Positions 1 through 8,168 are shown, counted from the first letter of the stretch. The stretch is DNA of 64,000 nucleotides from Gelatiniphilus marinus (GCF_042678305.1 NZ_JBHUDT010000005.1), one strand, 5' to 3'. Notes: generated from the letters alone by a model not told the origin. Translations and numbers: made by a program.

Positions 1-1347
1 AAAATTGTAGTTTAGGTAGTTGTTAAAGTTTTGGTTGTTCCAAGAGCGTTTCCTGTCAAAAACACGCATAGCAACTTTTGTAATATCAAATGTACCATCG
101 CCCAAAGCGGCAAAAGAGTTTGCTGTACGGTGCTCCAATAAATCTTCATCGTAGCTGGAGTTTAAGTATTTGCTATTAAAACTTAATTGGTCTGTAAACT
201 TGTGTTGTAACGACAAGGTAATGTTCAAATTAAATTCATTCAAATAATCGTTGGCGGCACTTAAAGATTTTGTAATAGGTACCGAATTTAAATCGCCATT
301 ACCAAAAACGGCTTGCCCTCTATCTATTCTTCCTTTGGAATCTTGATAAACCACATCGAAATTCAAACGGGTTTTATCGCTGGGAATAAATGAAAACGAA
401 GGCGCAAAAACAATGTTTTTAGAAAACTGCAAATCTCTAAAGCCATCAGAATTCTCGTAGCCAATATTTAATCTGTAAAGTAGTTTTTTATCCTTGGTCA
501 TTGGTCCGGTAAAGTCTGATAGTAATCTAAAGGTATTAAAACTGCCAATAGAAGCACTAATAGACTGTTTTTCTTCAAACAAGGGTTTTTTGGTAACGCT
601 GTTAACCACGCCACCGGGTGATGCATTGCCAAATAAAGCAGATGCTGGCCCTTTTAAAACCTCAACACGTTCTATGTGCGGAATAAGCTGTTGTTTCCAA
701 AAACTGGTCATAATACGCATACCATTTAGCATTAAACCAGAGTTGCGTTGGCCAGCAACCCTATGGCCTCTTATTACCAAATCGTTATAAAAAGAATGCT
801 GGTTTACGCCGCTAATGTTTTTTACAACATCGTTAATTCTAAAAGCACCTTGGTCCAAAATAACCTCTTTGGTAACATAGCCAACAGATTGCGGAACGTC
901 TTTTAATTTAGTTGCAGATTTGGTGGCTATAAAAGAGTTTGTGTTTTTGTAACTCTGTTCTACCCGTCCTATAATTTCTACCGCTTGCAGCTCGGTACTG
1001 TTTTCGTTTAAAACAAAATTTACAACCATGTTGTTTTTGGTTGTGGCATCAATTAATTGGTTTGCAGTTTTGTAGCCCAAAGAGCTCGCTATTATAGTAT
1101 ATGTGCCTTTTGGTGCGTATAATTTAAATGTGCCGTTTTCATCAGAAGATGTTCCTAGGCTCGTATTTTTTAAAATAACACTTACAAAAGGTATTGCAGT
1201 ATTGTTTTGAGAGGTAATTTTTCCAGATATTTCTACCGTATCAGAACTGTTTTGAGCATAAGCAAAACACATTGTTAAGTAAATTAAACTGAATAGGCTT
1301 TTTTTTAATATTCGACCAAAGCCTATATTATACTTGAGATTTTTCAT
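1..1347 (-). CDS. TonB-dependent siderophore receptor (C-terminus beyond window)
   Basis: Outer-membrane receptor that takes up ferric siderophores using TonB energy. The first 449 codons are present; the barrel's C-terminal half lies beyond base 1. Visible in order: a signal peptide ending near FAYAQ, a CarboxypepD-reg-like beta-sandwich (about residues 35-115), a plug domain with KDVPQSVGYVTKEV, RGH and VEVLKGPASALFG, then the first barrel strands. The DVPQS...RVEVLKGP pattern is typical of the FhuA/FoxA group rather than SusC. The ATG at 1347-1345 is the first in frame and begins MKNLKYN followed by the hydrophobic leader. A promoter and iron-box-like site lie about 170 bases upstream, so iron repression is likely. 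The exact siderophore cannot be read from the sequence. Confidence 0.9.
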   Translation of the reverse strand, partial: MKNLKYNIGFGRILKKSLFSLIYLTMCFAYAQNSSDTVEISGKITSQNNTAIPFVSVILKNTSLGTSSDENGTFKLYAPKGTYTIIASSLGYKTANQLIDATTKNNMVVNFVLNENSTELQAVEIIGRVEQSYKNTNSFIATKSATKLKDVPQSVGYVTKEVILDQGAFRINDVVKNISGVNQHSFYNDLVIRGHRVAGQRNSGLMLNGMRIMTSFWKQQLIPHIERVEVLKGPASALFGNASPGGVVNSVTKKPLFEEKQSISASIGSFNTFRLLSDFTGPMTKDKKLLYRLNIGYENSDGFRDLQFSKNIVFAPSFSFIPSDKTRLNFDVVYQDSKGRIDRGQAVFGNGDLNSVPITKSLSAANDYLNEFNLNITLSLQHKFTDQLSFNSKYLNSSYDEDLLEHRTANSFAALGDGTFDITKVAMRVFDRKRSWNNQNFNNYLNYNF

Positions 1348-1511
1348 ATTTTTGAATAGATGTTAATTGATTTTTTTCTATGAGAGTTGATTGGCGTTTA
1401 GCCGGTATGTTGTTTGCAGACGCGTACCGGTTTCTTTATTTATTAGGGCGGCCTTAAATTCTTCATCTTTACAATGCGATTTAGGTTTTTATTGGCAATT
1501 TCCTTAAAACA
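1348..1511 (-). other. Long leader of the TonB receptor with hairpin and mini-ORF
   Basis: The distance from the predicted -7 box to the receptor ATG leaves a 5' leader of about 165 bases. It contains an 8-codon mini-ORF (1466 to 1443, minus strand) encoding MKNLRPP and a stop, followed 13 bases later by an inverted repeat CCGGTA/TACCGG (1402-1407 with 1425-1430). The region does not resemble a cobalamin or TPP riboswitch as far as I can see: the usual conserved boxes are absent. A leader-peptide or structured-RNA control is an inference. Confidence 0.35.
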
Positions 1512-1517
1512 TTGGTG

Positions 1518-1559
1518 CAAATGTATTTATTATTTTTACTTAATCTAAATAAGAATAAT
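1518..1559 (-). promoter_or_regulatory. Promoter with iron-box-like operator for the TonB receptor
   Basis: On the minus strand a perfect Bacteroidota -7 element, TACATTTG (1525 to 1518), follows directly after the AT-rich stretch CTTATTTAGATTAAG...AATAAT (1559 to 1526). The first 12 bases of that stretch, CTTATTTAGATT, recur in the same place before the small Cys-protein gene at 3851-4012. Position across the spacer region suits a repressor. Fur- or DtxR-type control is inferred from the target genes, not shown. Confidence 0.55.
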
Positions 1560-1629
1560 ATTTTTTTATGTTAAAATTTATAACCCGTTGATTTACAGAT
1601 TGTAAATAAAACCGATACAGTTGTCATGT

Positions 1630-3768
1630 TTATTTATGCAGCTTTAATTGAATACGCTTTCGCGGAACATCAACCTCTAAAACCTTTACAATAACTTGCT
1701 GATGCAAACTAACATGATCGTTTACATCTTTTACAAAAGCATCTGATAAATTAGAGACGTGGATAAGACCGCTTTCTTTAATACCAACATCTACAAAAGC
1801 ACCAAAATTGGTTATGTTGTTTACAATACCGGGAAGCAGTTGCCCTGTTTGTAAATCGGTAATGTTTTTTATGTTTTTATCAAAAGTAAAAACTTTAGCT
1901 TGTTCGCGAATATCAAGCCCTGGTTTTTCAAGTTCTTTAACTATGTCTTGCAGTGTTGGCAAACCTACCAAATTTGTACAGTATTGTTTTAGGTTTATTT
2001 TGTTAAGCAAGTTTTTGTTAGCTATTAAATCTTCAACTTTTGTGCCCAGATTTTTTGCCATTTGTTTAACCACCGCATAACTTTCTGGATGTACTGCCGA
2101 ATCGTCCAAAGGGTTTTTAGCATCTTTAATTCTTAAAAAAGCAGCGCCTTGCTCAAAAGCTTTTGCGCCTAAACGCGGTACTTTTTTTATAGTGTTTCTT
2201 GATGTAAACATGCCGTTTTCGCTTCGGTAATTAAAAATGTTTTCGGCTAGTTTAGGCCCAATACCAGACACATAACTTAATAATGGTTTACTTGCTGTGT
2301 TGATGTTTACTCCAACTGAATTCACACAATTTTCAACCACCATATCCAAGGCTTTTTGAAGTTTACTTTGATCCACATCGTGCTGATATTGCCCAACACC
2401 AATAGATTTGGCATCAATTTTAACCAATTCTGCCAAGGGGTCTTGCAAACGCCTGCCAATAGATACTGCGCCACGAACCGTAACATCGTAATTAGGGAAT
2501 TCTTCCCGGGCAATTTTTGATGCCGAATAAATACTGGCTCCAGCTTCGCTAACCACAAATACTTGCATGTTGTTTTTAAATCTAATTTTTCTAATTAAAG
2601 CCTCGGTTTCGCGCGATGCCGTTCCGTTTCCAATAGCAATAGCTTCAATTTTATACGCATCGCAGAGCGAACTTATTTTTTTCATGGCAGCAATGCTATC
2701 GTTTTTTGGTGCATGCGGATAAATGGTTTCGTTGTACTTTAATTGCCCTTGTGCATTTAGGCACACCACTTTGCAACCTGTACGAAACCCAGGATCAATT
2801 GCTAAAACGTTTTTTTCGCCCAATGGCGAACCTAATAACAATTGCTTTAGGTTTTTAGCGAACACACTTATTGCGGCATCGTCTGCTTTTTCTTTGGCTT
2901 TTTGCAGCGCTTCGTTACTTAACGATGGAAACAACAAACGTTTGTAAGCATCTTTAATGGCGGTTTTAATGTGTTCTGCGCAAGCGTTATTGCTTTTTAT
3001 TATTCTGTTTTCAATATTATTTAATGCCCTATCATTATCAATTTCAATTTTTACTCTAATAAACCCTTCTTTTTCGGCTCTTAAAATAGCTAATAATCGA
3101 TGAGACGGAATTCTACTTAAAGCTTCTTCCCAATCAAAATAATCTTTGAATTTCTGAGCGTTTTCATTTGTAACTAGCACAGTTGAAGTATTGGCTATTG
3201 TTTTTATCACTTTCGTGGAAATCATAGCAAAACGCTCTAATTGACGGCGAATGTTATTACGAATATCAATACGCTCATTTATCCATTCTGCAATAATGTG
3301 GCGTGCGCCTTCTAAAGCATCGTCAATACTTTTTACGTTGCCTTTTACATATTTTTGTGCAATAGGCTCAATAGCATTTGCATTTTGAGACATGATTATT
3401 TTTGCCAGTGGCTCCAATCCGTTTTGTCGTGCTTTTTCGGCTTTTGTTTTTCGGTTTTTTTTATAGGGCAGGTATAAATCTTCTAGCGTTGTTAAATCTT
3501 GGGCCGATTCAATTTTTTGTTTTAATTCTGAAGATAAAACTGCTTGCTCTTCTAGGGCTTTTAAAATGGCCGTTTTTCGTTTTTCTAAGGTTTCAAATTG
3601 TTCTTTGTATTTTACAATGGCCTCGATTTGAACCTCATCTAAATGGCCTGTGCGCTCTTTTCTATAACGGGAAATAAAAGGGATGGTACAGTCTTCGTTA
3701 AGTAATGCAATGGTATTTTTAACGGATTGTTCTGCTAATTGGGTGTGCTGTGTTATAAAGTGTATCAT
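1630..3768 (-). CDS. tex: Tex family RNA-binding transcription accessory protein
   Basis: Cytoplasmic nucleic-acid-binding protein of the Tex/YhgF/Spt6-like family, thought to act on transcription complexes. Its 712 residues are close to the usual length. The order is an N-terminal helical region (IPFISRYRKERTGHLDE is a family hallmark), a YqgF/RuvC-like domain beginning near LAIDPGFRTGCK (about residue 325), helix-hairpin-helix motifs with GIGPKLAENIFNYR (about 500), and a C-terminal S1 domain (about 640-712, GIVNNITNFGAFVDVGIKESGLIH). It starts at the only upstream ATG, just after the terminator that separates it from the small Cys-protein gene. It appears to be transcribed alone. Confidence 0.96.
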   Translation of the reverse strand: MIHFITQHTQLAEQSVKNTIALLNEDCTIPFISRYRKERTGHLDEVQIEAIVKYKEQFETLEKRKTAILKALEEQAVLSSELKQKIESAQDLTTLEDLYLPYKKNRKTKAEKARQNGLEPLAKIIMSQNANAIEPIAQKYVKGNVKSIDDALEGARHIIAEWINERIDIRNNIRRQLERFAMISTKVIKTIANTSTVLVTNENAQKFKDYFDWEEALSRIPSHRLLAILRAEKEGFIRVKIEIDNDRALNNIENRIIKSNNACAEHIKTAIKDAYKRLLFPSLSNEALQKAKEKADDAAISVFAKNLKQLLLGSPLGEKNVLAIDPGFRTGCKVVCLNAQGQLKYNETIYPHAPKNDSIAAMKKISSLCDAYKIEAIAIGNGTASRETEALIRKIRFKNNMQVFVVSEAGASIYSASKIAREEFPNYDVTVRGAVSIGRRLQDPLAELVKIDAKSIGVGQYQHDVDQSKLQKALDMVVENCVNSVGVNINTASKPLLSYVSGIGPKLAENIFNYRSENGMFTSRNTIKKVPRLGAKAFEQGAAFLRIKDAKNPLDDSAVHPESYAVVKQMAKNLGTKVEDLIANKNLLNKINLKQYCTNLVGLPTLQDIVKELEKPGLDIREQAKVFTFDKNIKNITDLQTGQLLPGIVNNITNFGAFVDVGIKESGLIHVSNLSDAFVKDVNDHVSLHQQVIVKVLEVDVPRKRIQLKLHK

Positions 3769-3777
3769 GGTACTAAT

Positions 3778-3818
3778 TTAAAAAGACCTGACAGTTTTTT
3801 TAGAAACTTGACAGGTCT
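3778..3818 (-). terminator. Rho-independent terminator of the small Cys-protein gene
   Basis: On the minus strand AGACCTG pairs with CAGGTCT, and the inner AGTTT pairs with AAACT across a small bulge. The stem is followed by TTTTT. It lies 33 bases after the stop at 3851 and just before the tex start, so it separates the two transcripts. Confidence 0.75.
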
Positions 3819-3850
3819 AATTTATAGTTTATTTTATTTGGGTATAGTGC

Positions 3851-4012
3851 TTATGCCACTTTTTTAGCCAAATCAAAACAAGGGCATTTTTTACAACGCT
3901 TGTTTTCTCCTTTTTTAAATTTTTTGCAACAAGAGCTTTTTACGTTCTCAGGAAGTTTAATTCCTAATTCTCTCAATTTCCTAATTGCTTTTTTTTTCTT
4001 CTTTTTACCCAA
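3851..4012 (-). CDS. Small Cys/Lys-rich protein, possible metal-binding, TTG start
   Basis: An open frame of 53 codons with no ATG. The best start is the TTG at 4012, giving (M)GKKKKKKAIRKLRELGIK followed by a region with a CC pair, then a C-x3-C-x-C-like cluster (CKKCPC) and a short FDLAKKVA tail. Five cysteines in about 25 residues suggest a small zinc- or iron-binding protein. I do not recognise a named family. Evidence that it is real: a perfect TAnnTTTG promoter about 30 bases upstream, a strong terminator downstream, and cysteine and codon patterns unlike random AT-rich DNA. It sits downstream of ferritin in the same direction and shares an operator-like sequence with the siderophore receptor, so a role in iron handling is a reasonable guess. 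Confidence 0.6.
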   Translation of the reverse strand: MGKKKKKKAIRKLRELGIKLPENVKSSCCKKFKKGENKRCKKCPCFDLAKKVA

Positions 4013-4040
4013 AACCGAAGTATGAAAATATATTCTGGAG

Positions 4041-4074
4041 CAAAAGTAAGTTATTTTAATTAAATCTAAATAAG
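4041..4074 (-). promoter_or_regulatory. Promoter with iron-box-like operator for the small Cys protein
   Basis: Minus strand: the -7 box TACTTTTG (4048 to 4041) lies 2 bases after CTTATTTAGATTTAATT...AATAA (4074 to 4051). The 12-base start, CTTATTTAGATT, is identical to the one before the TonB receptor, and the layout relative to the -7 box is the same within two or three bases. It lies between the ferritin stop and the small gene, so it should drive the small gene only. Confidence 0.55.
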
Positions 4075-4088
4075 CTTAAATGTTAAAA

Positions 4089-4607
4089 TTATTCGGTTGT
4101 ATCTGCTGCTGCTGTGGTTACTGTTAAATTTTCAATATCCCTATCGAATAAGTATAGGCCTCCTTTATCGTCGCCAATAAGGTTGATTTTGTCTAAAATG
4201 GTGCGTGCAACGGCTTCTTCTTCTATCTGTTCAGCTACATACCATTGTAAAAAGTTATGGGTGGCATAGTCTTTTTCGTTAAGGCTAATGTGCACGAGCT
4301 CGTTAATGCTTTCAGAAACAAAAATCTCGTGTTCTAGTAATTTTTGAAACATTTCTTTAAACGAATTAAAGGTAGCATTAGGCTCTTTTAGCTGAGAGAT
4401 TTTGGCATGCCCACCACGTTCGTTAACAAATTTTACAAGTTTTAGCATGTGCTCGCGCTCTTCGTCGCTTTGGGCATACATAAAGTTTGCAACACCTTCT
4501 AGACCTTTAACCTCTGCCCAACAGGCCATGGCTAAATATATTTGAGAAGATTCGGCTTCTATTTTTATTTGGTTGTTTAATGCGCTTTCTATGGTTTTTG
4601 ACAACAT
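4089..4607 (-). CDS. ftnA: Ferritin (iron storage)
   Basis: Non-haem bacterial ferritin that oxidises Fe(II) and stores Fe(III) in a 24-subunit cytoplasmic shell. Its 172 residues match the family. Ferroxidase-centre residues are in place: E17 (IKIEAESSQIY), E50 and H53 (DEEREHM), a Glu in the LLEHEIFVSESI helix, and Q/E residues in WYVAEQIEEE. The last ~15 residues (LTVTTAAADTTE) are a variable tail. It follows metG in the same direction with a 33-base gap, and a small Cys-protein gene with its own promoter lies downstream. Confidence 0.96.
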   Translation of the reverse strand: MLSKTIESALNNQIKIEAESSQIYLAMACWAEVKGLEGVANFMYAQSDEEREHMLKLVKFVNERGGHAKISQLKEPNATFNSFKEMFQKLLEHEIFVSESINELVHISLNEKDYATHNFLQWYVAEQIEEEAVARTILDKINLIGDDKGGLYLFDRDIENLTVTTAAADTTE

Positions 4608-4640
4608 GGTTTTTAGTTTTTTTATAAAATTAACGAATAA

Positions 4641-6746
4641 CTAACTTATCTGCAAACCATTACTAACTTTAGTGTCATCAGGATTTACAAACACCAAGTT
4701 ACCATCGGTGGTTTCAGTCATTAAAATCATGCCTTGGCTCTCTACACCGCGTAATGCTCTGGGGGCTAAATTTACCAAAACAGTTACTTTTTTACCAACT
4801 ACTTCTTCGGCAGTAAAGCTTTCTGCAATTCCTGAAACTATGGTGCGTACATCAATACCGGTATCTACTTTAAGCTTTAACAATTTTTTTGTTTTTGGCA
4901 TTTTTTCGGCTTCTAAAATAGTGCCTACACGCATATCTAATTTAGTGAAATCTTCAAAAGTAACGGTGTCTTTTTGTGGTTGCAGAGCCTGTGCTGAGCT
5001 AGCCGAAGCATTGGCTTTTTTGCTCGCCTCTAATTTTTCCAATTGCTTTTGAATGGTGTCGTCTTCAATTTTAGAGAATAACAATTCAGCTTTTCCTATT
5101 TGATGGTTTGTTGGAAGTAATGCCTCTTTGGTGCTTACTTCGTTCCAATAAGATGCTTCGACAAGCTCAGCATCACATCCGTTTTCGTTTTTGCTTTTTT
5201 TGGTAAAACCAAGAATTTCTTTCAACTTATTTGAAGTAAACGGTAAAAAGGGTTCGCTTAAAGTGGCTAATGCCGATGCTATTTGAAGCGCCACGTACAT
5301 AATGGTTTTGGTACGTGCTTCATCAACCTTAATCATTTTCCACGGCTCTTCATCGGCCAAATATTTATTGCCCAGTCGTGCTAAATTCATTAATTCCTGT
5401 CCGGCTTCCCTAAAACGGTACCGCTCAATAGAGCTTGCTATTACATCCGGATAGGCTTTTACTGCTGCCAAAGTCTCGTTATCTAATTGAGAAAAATCGC
5501 TTGGCGCGGGCACAATACCATTGTAATATTTATTGGTAAGTACAACTACTCGATTAATAAAGTTGCCAAAAATAGCCACCAATTCGTTATTGTTTCGTGC
5601 TTGAAAATCTTTCCAAGTAAAATCGTTATCCTTGGTTTCTGGGGCGTTTGCGGTTAACACGTAGCGCAAAACATCTTGCTGGTTTGGGAAATCCTGTAAA
5701 TACTCGGTTAGCCAAACGGCCCAATTTTTAGAGGTTGATAATTTATTGCCTTCTAAATTTAAAAACTCGTTTGCTGGCACGTTTTCTGGCAAAATATATG
5801 AGCCTTCCGCTTTTAGCATCGCTGGAAAGATAATGCAGTGAAATACAATATTATCTTTACCTATAAAGTGCACCAATTTTGTGTTTTTGTCTTTCCAATA
5901 AGGCTCCCAATCTTTCCCTTCGCGAGCGGCCCATTCTTTGGTTGACGAAATATAGCCTATGGGCGCATCAAACCAAACGTAAAGCACTTTGCCTTGGCCA
6001 CCTTTGGCTGGAACAGGAATGCCCCAATCTAAATCGCGGGTAACGGCACGCGGGCGCAAACCATCGTCGATCCACGATTTTACCTGCCCGTAAACGTTGG
6101 GTTTCCAATCTTTTTTATGGCCTTTTAATATCCATTCTTTTAAAAAATCTTCGTGTTTATCTAAAGGCAAAAACCAATGTTTTGTTTGTTTTAAAGTGGG
6201 AACATTGCCCGTTATTGCGGATTTCGGATTTATTAAATCGGTGGCATTGTGGCTTGTTCCGCAGTTTTCGCATTGGTCGCCGTAGCTTTCTTCGTTGCCA
6301 CATTTTGGGCATGTGCCCACAACAAAACGGTCTGCTAGAAATTGGTTGGCTTCTTCATCAAACAACTGCTCGGTGGTTTCTTCAATAAATTCCCCTTTAT
6401 CATTTAGGGTTGTGAAAAATTCTGATGCTGTGTCGTGATGGATTTTAGCCGATGTACGCGAATAATTATCGAACGTAATCCCAAAATCTTCAAAAGATTG
6501 CTTGATTATAGTATGGTATTTATCTACAATATCCTGAGGGGAAACACCTTCTTTTTTTGCTTTAATGGTAATGGGTACACCGTGCTCGTCGCTACCGCAT
6601 ACAAAAAGCACATCGTTTCCTTTTAGGCGTAAATATCGCGCGTAAATATCGGCCGGCACATAAACACCCGCTAAATGCCCAATGTGAATGGAGCCGTTGG
6701 TGTATGGTAATGCTGCGGTAATGGTATGTCGTTTTGGTTGATTCAT
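4641..6746 (-). CDS. metG: Methionyl-tRNA synthetase with C-terminal tRNA-binding domain
   Basis: Class I synthetase charging tRNA-Met. Visible: HIGH motif (GSIHIGHLAG), zinc-knuckle cysteines (CPKCG...CENCG), KMSKS-type loop (NKLSTSKNW), helical anticodon-binding domain, and a fused C-terminal EMAP-II/Trbp111-like domain (from about VTFEDFTKLDMRVGTI) that dimerises and binds tRNA. I start at the ATG at 6746 (MNQPKRHT), giving 701 residues. An upstream in-frame ATG at 6776 falls inside a repeat element and adds a non-homologous MTIKTLIFRL. The linker between the anticodon domain and the Trbp domain contains two in-frame copies of an extragenic-type palindrome (peptides CDAELVEAS and NASASSAQA), described separately. 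Confidence 0.97.
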   Translation of the reverse strand: MNQPKRHTITAALPYTNGSIHIGHLAGVYVPADIYARYLRLKGNDVLFVCGSDEHGVPITIKAKKEGVSPQDIVDKYHTIIKQSFEDFGITFDNYSRTSAKIHHDTASEFFTTLNDKGEFIEETTEQLFDEEANQFLADRFVVGTCPKCGNEESYGDQCENCGTSHNATDLINPKSAITGNVPTLKQTKHWFLPLDKHEDFLKEWILKGHKKDWKPNVYGQVKSWIDDGLRPRAVTRDLDWGIPVPAKGGQGKVLYVWFDAPIGYISSTKEWAAREGKDWEPYWKDKNTKLVHFIGKDNIVFHCIIFPAMLKAEGSYILPENVPANEFLNLEGNKLSTSKNWAVWLTEYLQDFPNQQDVLRYVLTANAPETKDNDFTWKDFQARNNNELVAIFGNFINRVVVLTNKYYNGIVPAPSDFSQLDNETLAAVKAYPDVIASSIERYRFREAGQELMNLARLGNKYLADEEPWKMIKVDEARTKTIMYVALQIASALATLSEPFLPFTSNKLKEILGFTKKSKNENGCDAELVEASYWNEVSTKEALLPTNHQIGKAELLFSKIEDDTIQKQLEKLEASKKANASASSAQALQPQKDTVTFEDFTKLDMRVGTILEAEKMPKTKKLLKLKVDTGIDVRTIVSGIAESFTAEEVVGKKVTVLVNLAPRALRGVESQGMILMTETTDGNLVFVNPDDTKVSNGLQIS
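4987..5015. repeat. Palindromic repeat inside metG, copy 2 (diverged)
   Basis: Plus strand reads GCCTGTGCTGAGCTAGCCG followed by AAGCATTGGC: a palindrome with GCC..TGCT at the left and AGCA..GGC at the right. It matches the TGAGCTTGTCGAAG core of the copies at 5152 and 31007 with three changes. In coding sense it encodes part of the linker ANASASSAQAL. Confidence 0.55.
5152..5174. repeat. Palindromic repeat inside metG, copy 1
   Basis: GATGCT at the left end and AGCATC at the right end flank TCGACAAGCTC. In the coding strand the core is TGAGCTTGTCGAAG, identical over 14 bases to the intergenic copy near 31010. It is translated in frame as DAELVEAS, which interrupts the MetRS linker. Orientation is opposite to the copy at 4987, so the two could pair in the mRNA. 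Confidence 0.7.
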
Positions 6747-6770
6747 CAATCTAAAAATTAAAGTTTTGAT

Positions 6771-6888
6771 CGTCATTGCGAGGGAGGTTGCGACTGTAGC
6801 AATTTCATGAATAGGAAATTAAATTAAACAGATTCTCATACTTTGACTGTGCTTAGTAGAGGCTAGCTTCGTTTTACTCGGAATGACG
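6771..6888. repeat. MITE/REP-like element between metG and the LD-carboxypeptidase gene
   Basis: The ends are CGTCATTGCGAG (6771) and, inverted, CGTCATTCCGAG (6888 reading left), 11 of 12 matching. This is the form of extragenic inverted-repeat elements common in Flavobacteriia. It contains no ORF. It creates the misleading upstream start codon for metG and supplies much of the divergent promoter region. Confidence 0.6.
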
Positions 6889-6955
6889 CATCATTTTGAA
6901 GCCGTAAAAGTACACATTTTGACACCTATTTAGAAAAAAAATGTAAATTTACATT

Positions 6956-7972
6956 ATGACAAAAAATATTTTAATTCTCGTTTTAAGTTGTACACTTTTT
7001 TTCTTTGGAAAAGAAACCGTTTATGCACAAGGTAAACCATTAAACAAAACAAATAAATTAATACAACCTCCGTATTTAAAAGCGGGAGACACGGTAGCAA
7101 TTGTTGCGCCTTCTGGCATTTTAAAAAATAAATTCAAGGAAATAGAAGCAACTAGGGCATTGCTTAAAAGCTGGGGCTTGCATACCGTGGTTGGAAAACA
7201 TGTTTTCAATCAAAACAATCATTTTGCTGGAACCGATAACGAGCGTTGTGAAGATTTCCAAAACGCCCTGGACAACCCAACAATAAGTGCCATTATGTGT
7301 GCCCGTGGTGGTTACGGAACGGTTAGGATTCTTGATAAATTAGATTATACCAAATTTAGAAAACACCCCAAATGGCTCATTGGTTATTCTGATATTACGG
7401 CACTGCACAATCAGTTTCACAACAAAGGTTTTGAAAGCCTGCACGCCATGATGTGCACCAGTATGATAGACGATTTAGAAGCTATTAAAGAAACCATTTC
7501 AACCTTTAAAGATGCTGTTTTCGGTAAGCCTTTAAGCTACACCCTTGAAGGTTCTGAGTATAATAAATCGGGTACAAGTTCGGGGCAGTTGGTTGGTGGC
7601 AACTTAACTTTGTTGCACACTATGTTAGGTTCTGAAACCAGTATTGATGTATCGGGAAAAATACTGTTTATTGAAGAAGTTGGAGAGCACAAATACCATA
7701 TAGACCGCATGTTACAAAGCTTAAAACGCGCTGGATATTTCGATGATTGCAAAGGCGTGATAGTTGGCGATATAAACAAAGTGCGAAAAAACACAACACC
7801 TTGGGGAAGCCCTATGGAACAACTTATTCTAGATGCTTTGGCAGATTACGATTTCCCGATTGCCTTTAATATGCCCGCCGGACACGAAGACGATAATAGG
7901 GCTTTGATTTTGGGACGAACGATTACATTGAACGTTGCCAAAGATGAAAGTACGGTTGTTTTTGAGGAGTAA
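6956..7972 (+). CDS. S66 family LD-carboxypeptidase
   Basis: Serine peptidase of the LdcA/MccF family, which removes the terminal D-Ala from muropeptide tetrapeptides during peptidoglycan recycling. A signal peptide (about 1-25, ending VYAQ) predicts export to the periplasm, unlike cytoplasmic E. coli LdcA. Family landmarks: LKAGDTVAIVAPSG at the N-terminus, nucleophile S145 in GYSDITALHN, Glu in FIEEVGEHKYHIDRML (E240/E241) and H310 in PAGHEDDNR. 338 residues is normal for the family plus leader. It stands alone; the short transcription unit at 8.0-8.2 kb follows. Confidence 0.92.
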   Translation: MTKNILILVLSCTLFFFGKETVYAQGKPLNKTNKLIQPPYLKAGDTVAIVAPSGILKNKFKEIEATRALLKSWGLHTVVGKHVFNQNNHFAGTDNERCEDFQNALDNPTISAIMCARGGYGTVRILDKLDYTKFRKHPKWLIGYSDITALHNQFHNKGFESLHAMMCTSMIDDLEAIKETISTFKDAVFGKPLSYTLEGSEYNKSGTSSGQLVGGNLTLLHTMLGSETSIDVSGKILFIEEVGEHKYHIDRMLQSLKRAGYFDDCKGVIVGDINKVRKNTTPWGSPMEQLILDALADYDFPIAFNMPAGHEDDNRALILGRTITLNVAKDESTVVFEE

Positions 7973-8003
7973 GAATACTTAAATACCTAAAAAACAAGGG
8001 GTT

Positions 8004-8034
8004 TTGCAAATGTGGTAATTAAAGATTATATTTG
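8004..8034 (+). promoter_or_regulatory. Promoter of a short transcription unit
   Basis: TTG (8004-8006), a 20-base spacer, then TATATTTG (8027-8034). This is a full match to the Bacteroidota -33/-7 consensus with correct spacing; transcription should begin near 8041. Confidence 0.65.
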
Positions 8035-8053
8035 CATTTATTCGTTAGGCAAC

Positions 8054-8167
8054 ATGGCAACAAGTTATATTTTATTTAAACAAGCAAGTTTTTTTGAGGT
8101 ATATCTATCAATACCTTACTTGCACGACGATATTTTTTTAAAACACTCCAAAGAGTTTATTCTATAA
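8054..8167 (+). CDS. Possible 37-aa peptide or small RNA
   Basis: Between the promoter at 8004-8034 and the terminator at 8169-8200 lies one open frame of 37 codons from ATG at 8054, translating as MATSYILFKQASFFEVYLSI and a remainder ending KEFIL. It almost fills the predicted transcript of about 160 bases. I do not recognise the peptide and it has no obvious membrane segment or cysteine motif. The unit could equally be a regulatory RNA in which the frame is accidental. That something is transcribed here is better supported than that it is translated. Confidence 0.35.
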   Translation: MATSYILFKQASFFEVYLSIPYLHDDIFLKHSKEFIL

Positions 8168-8168
8168 A

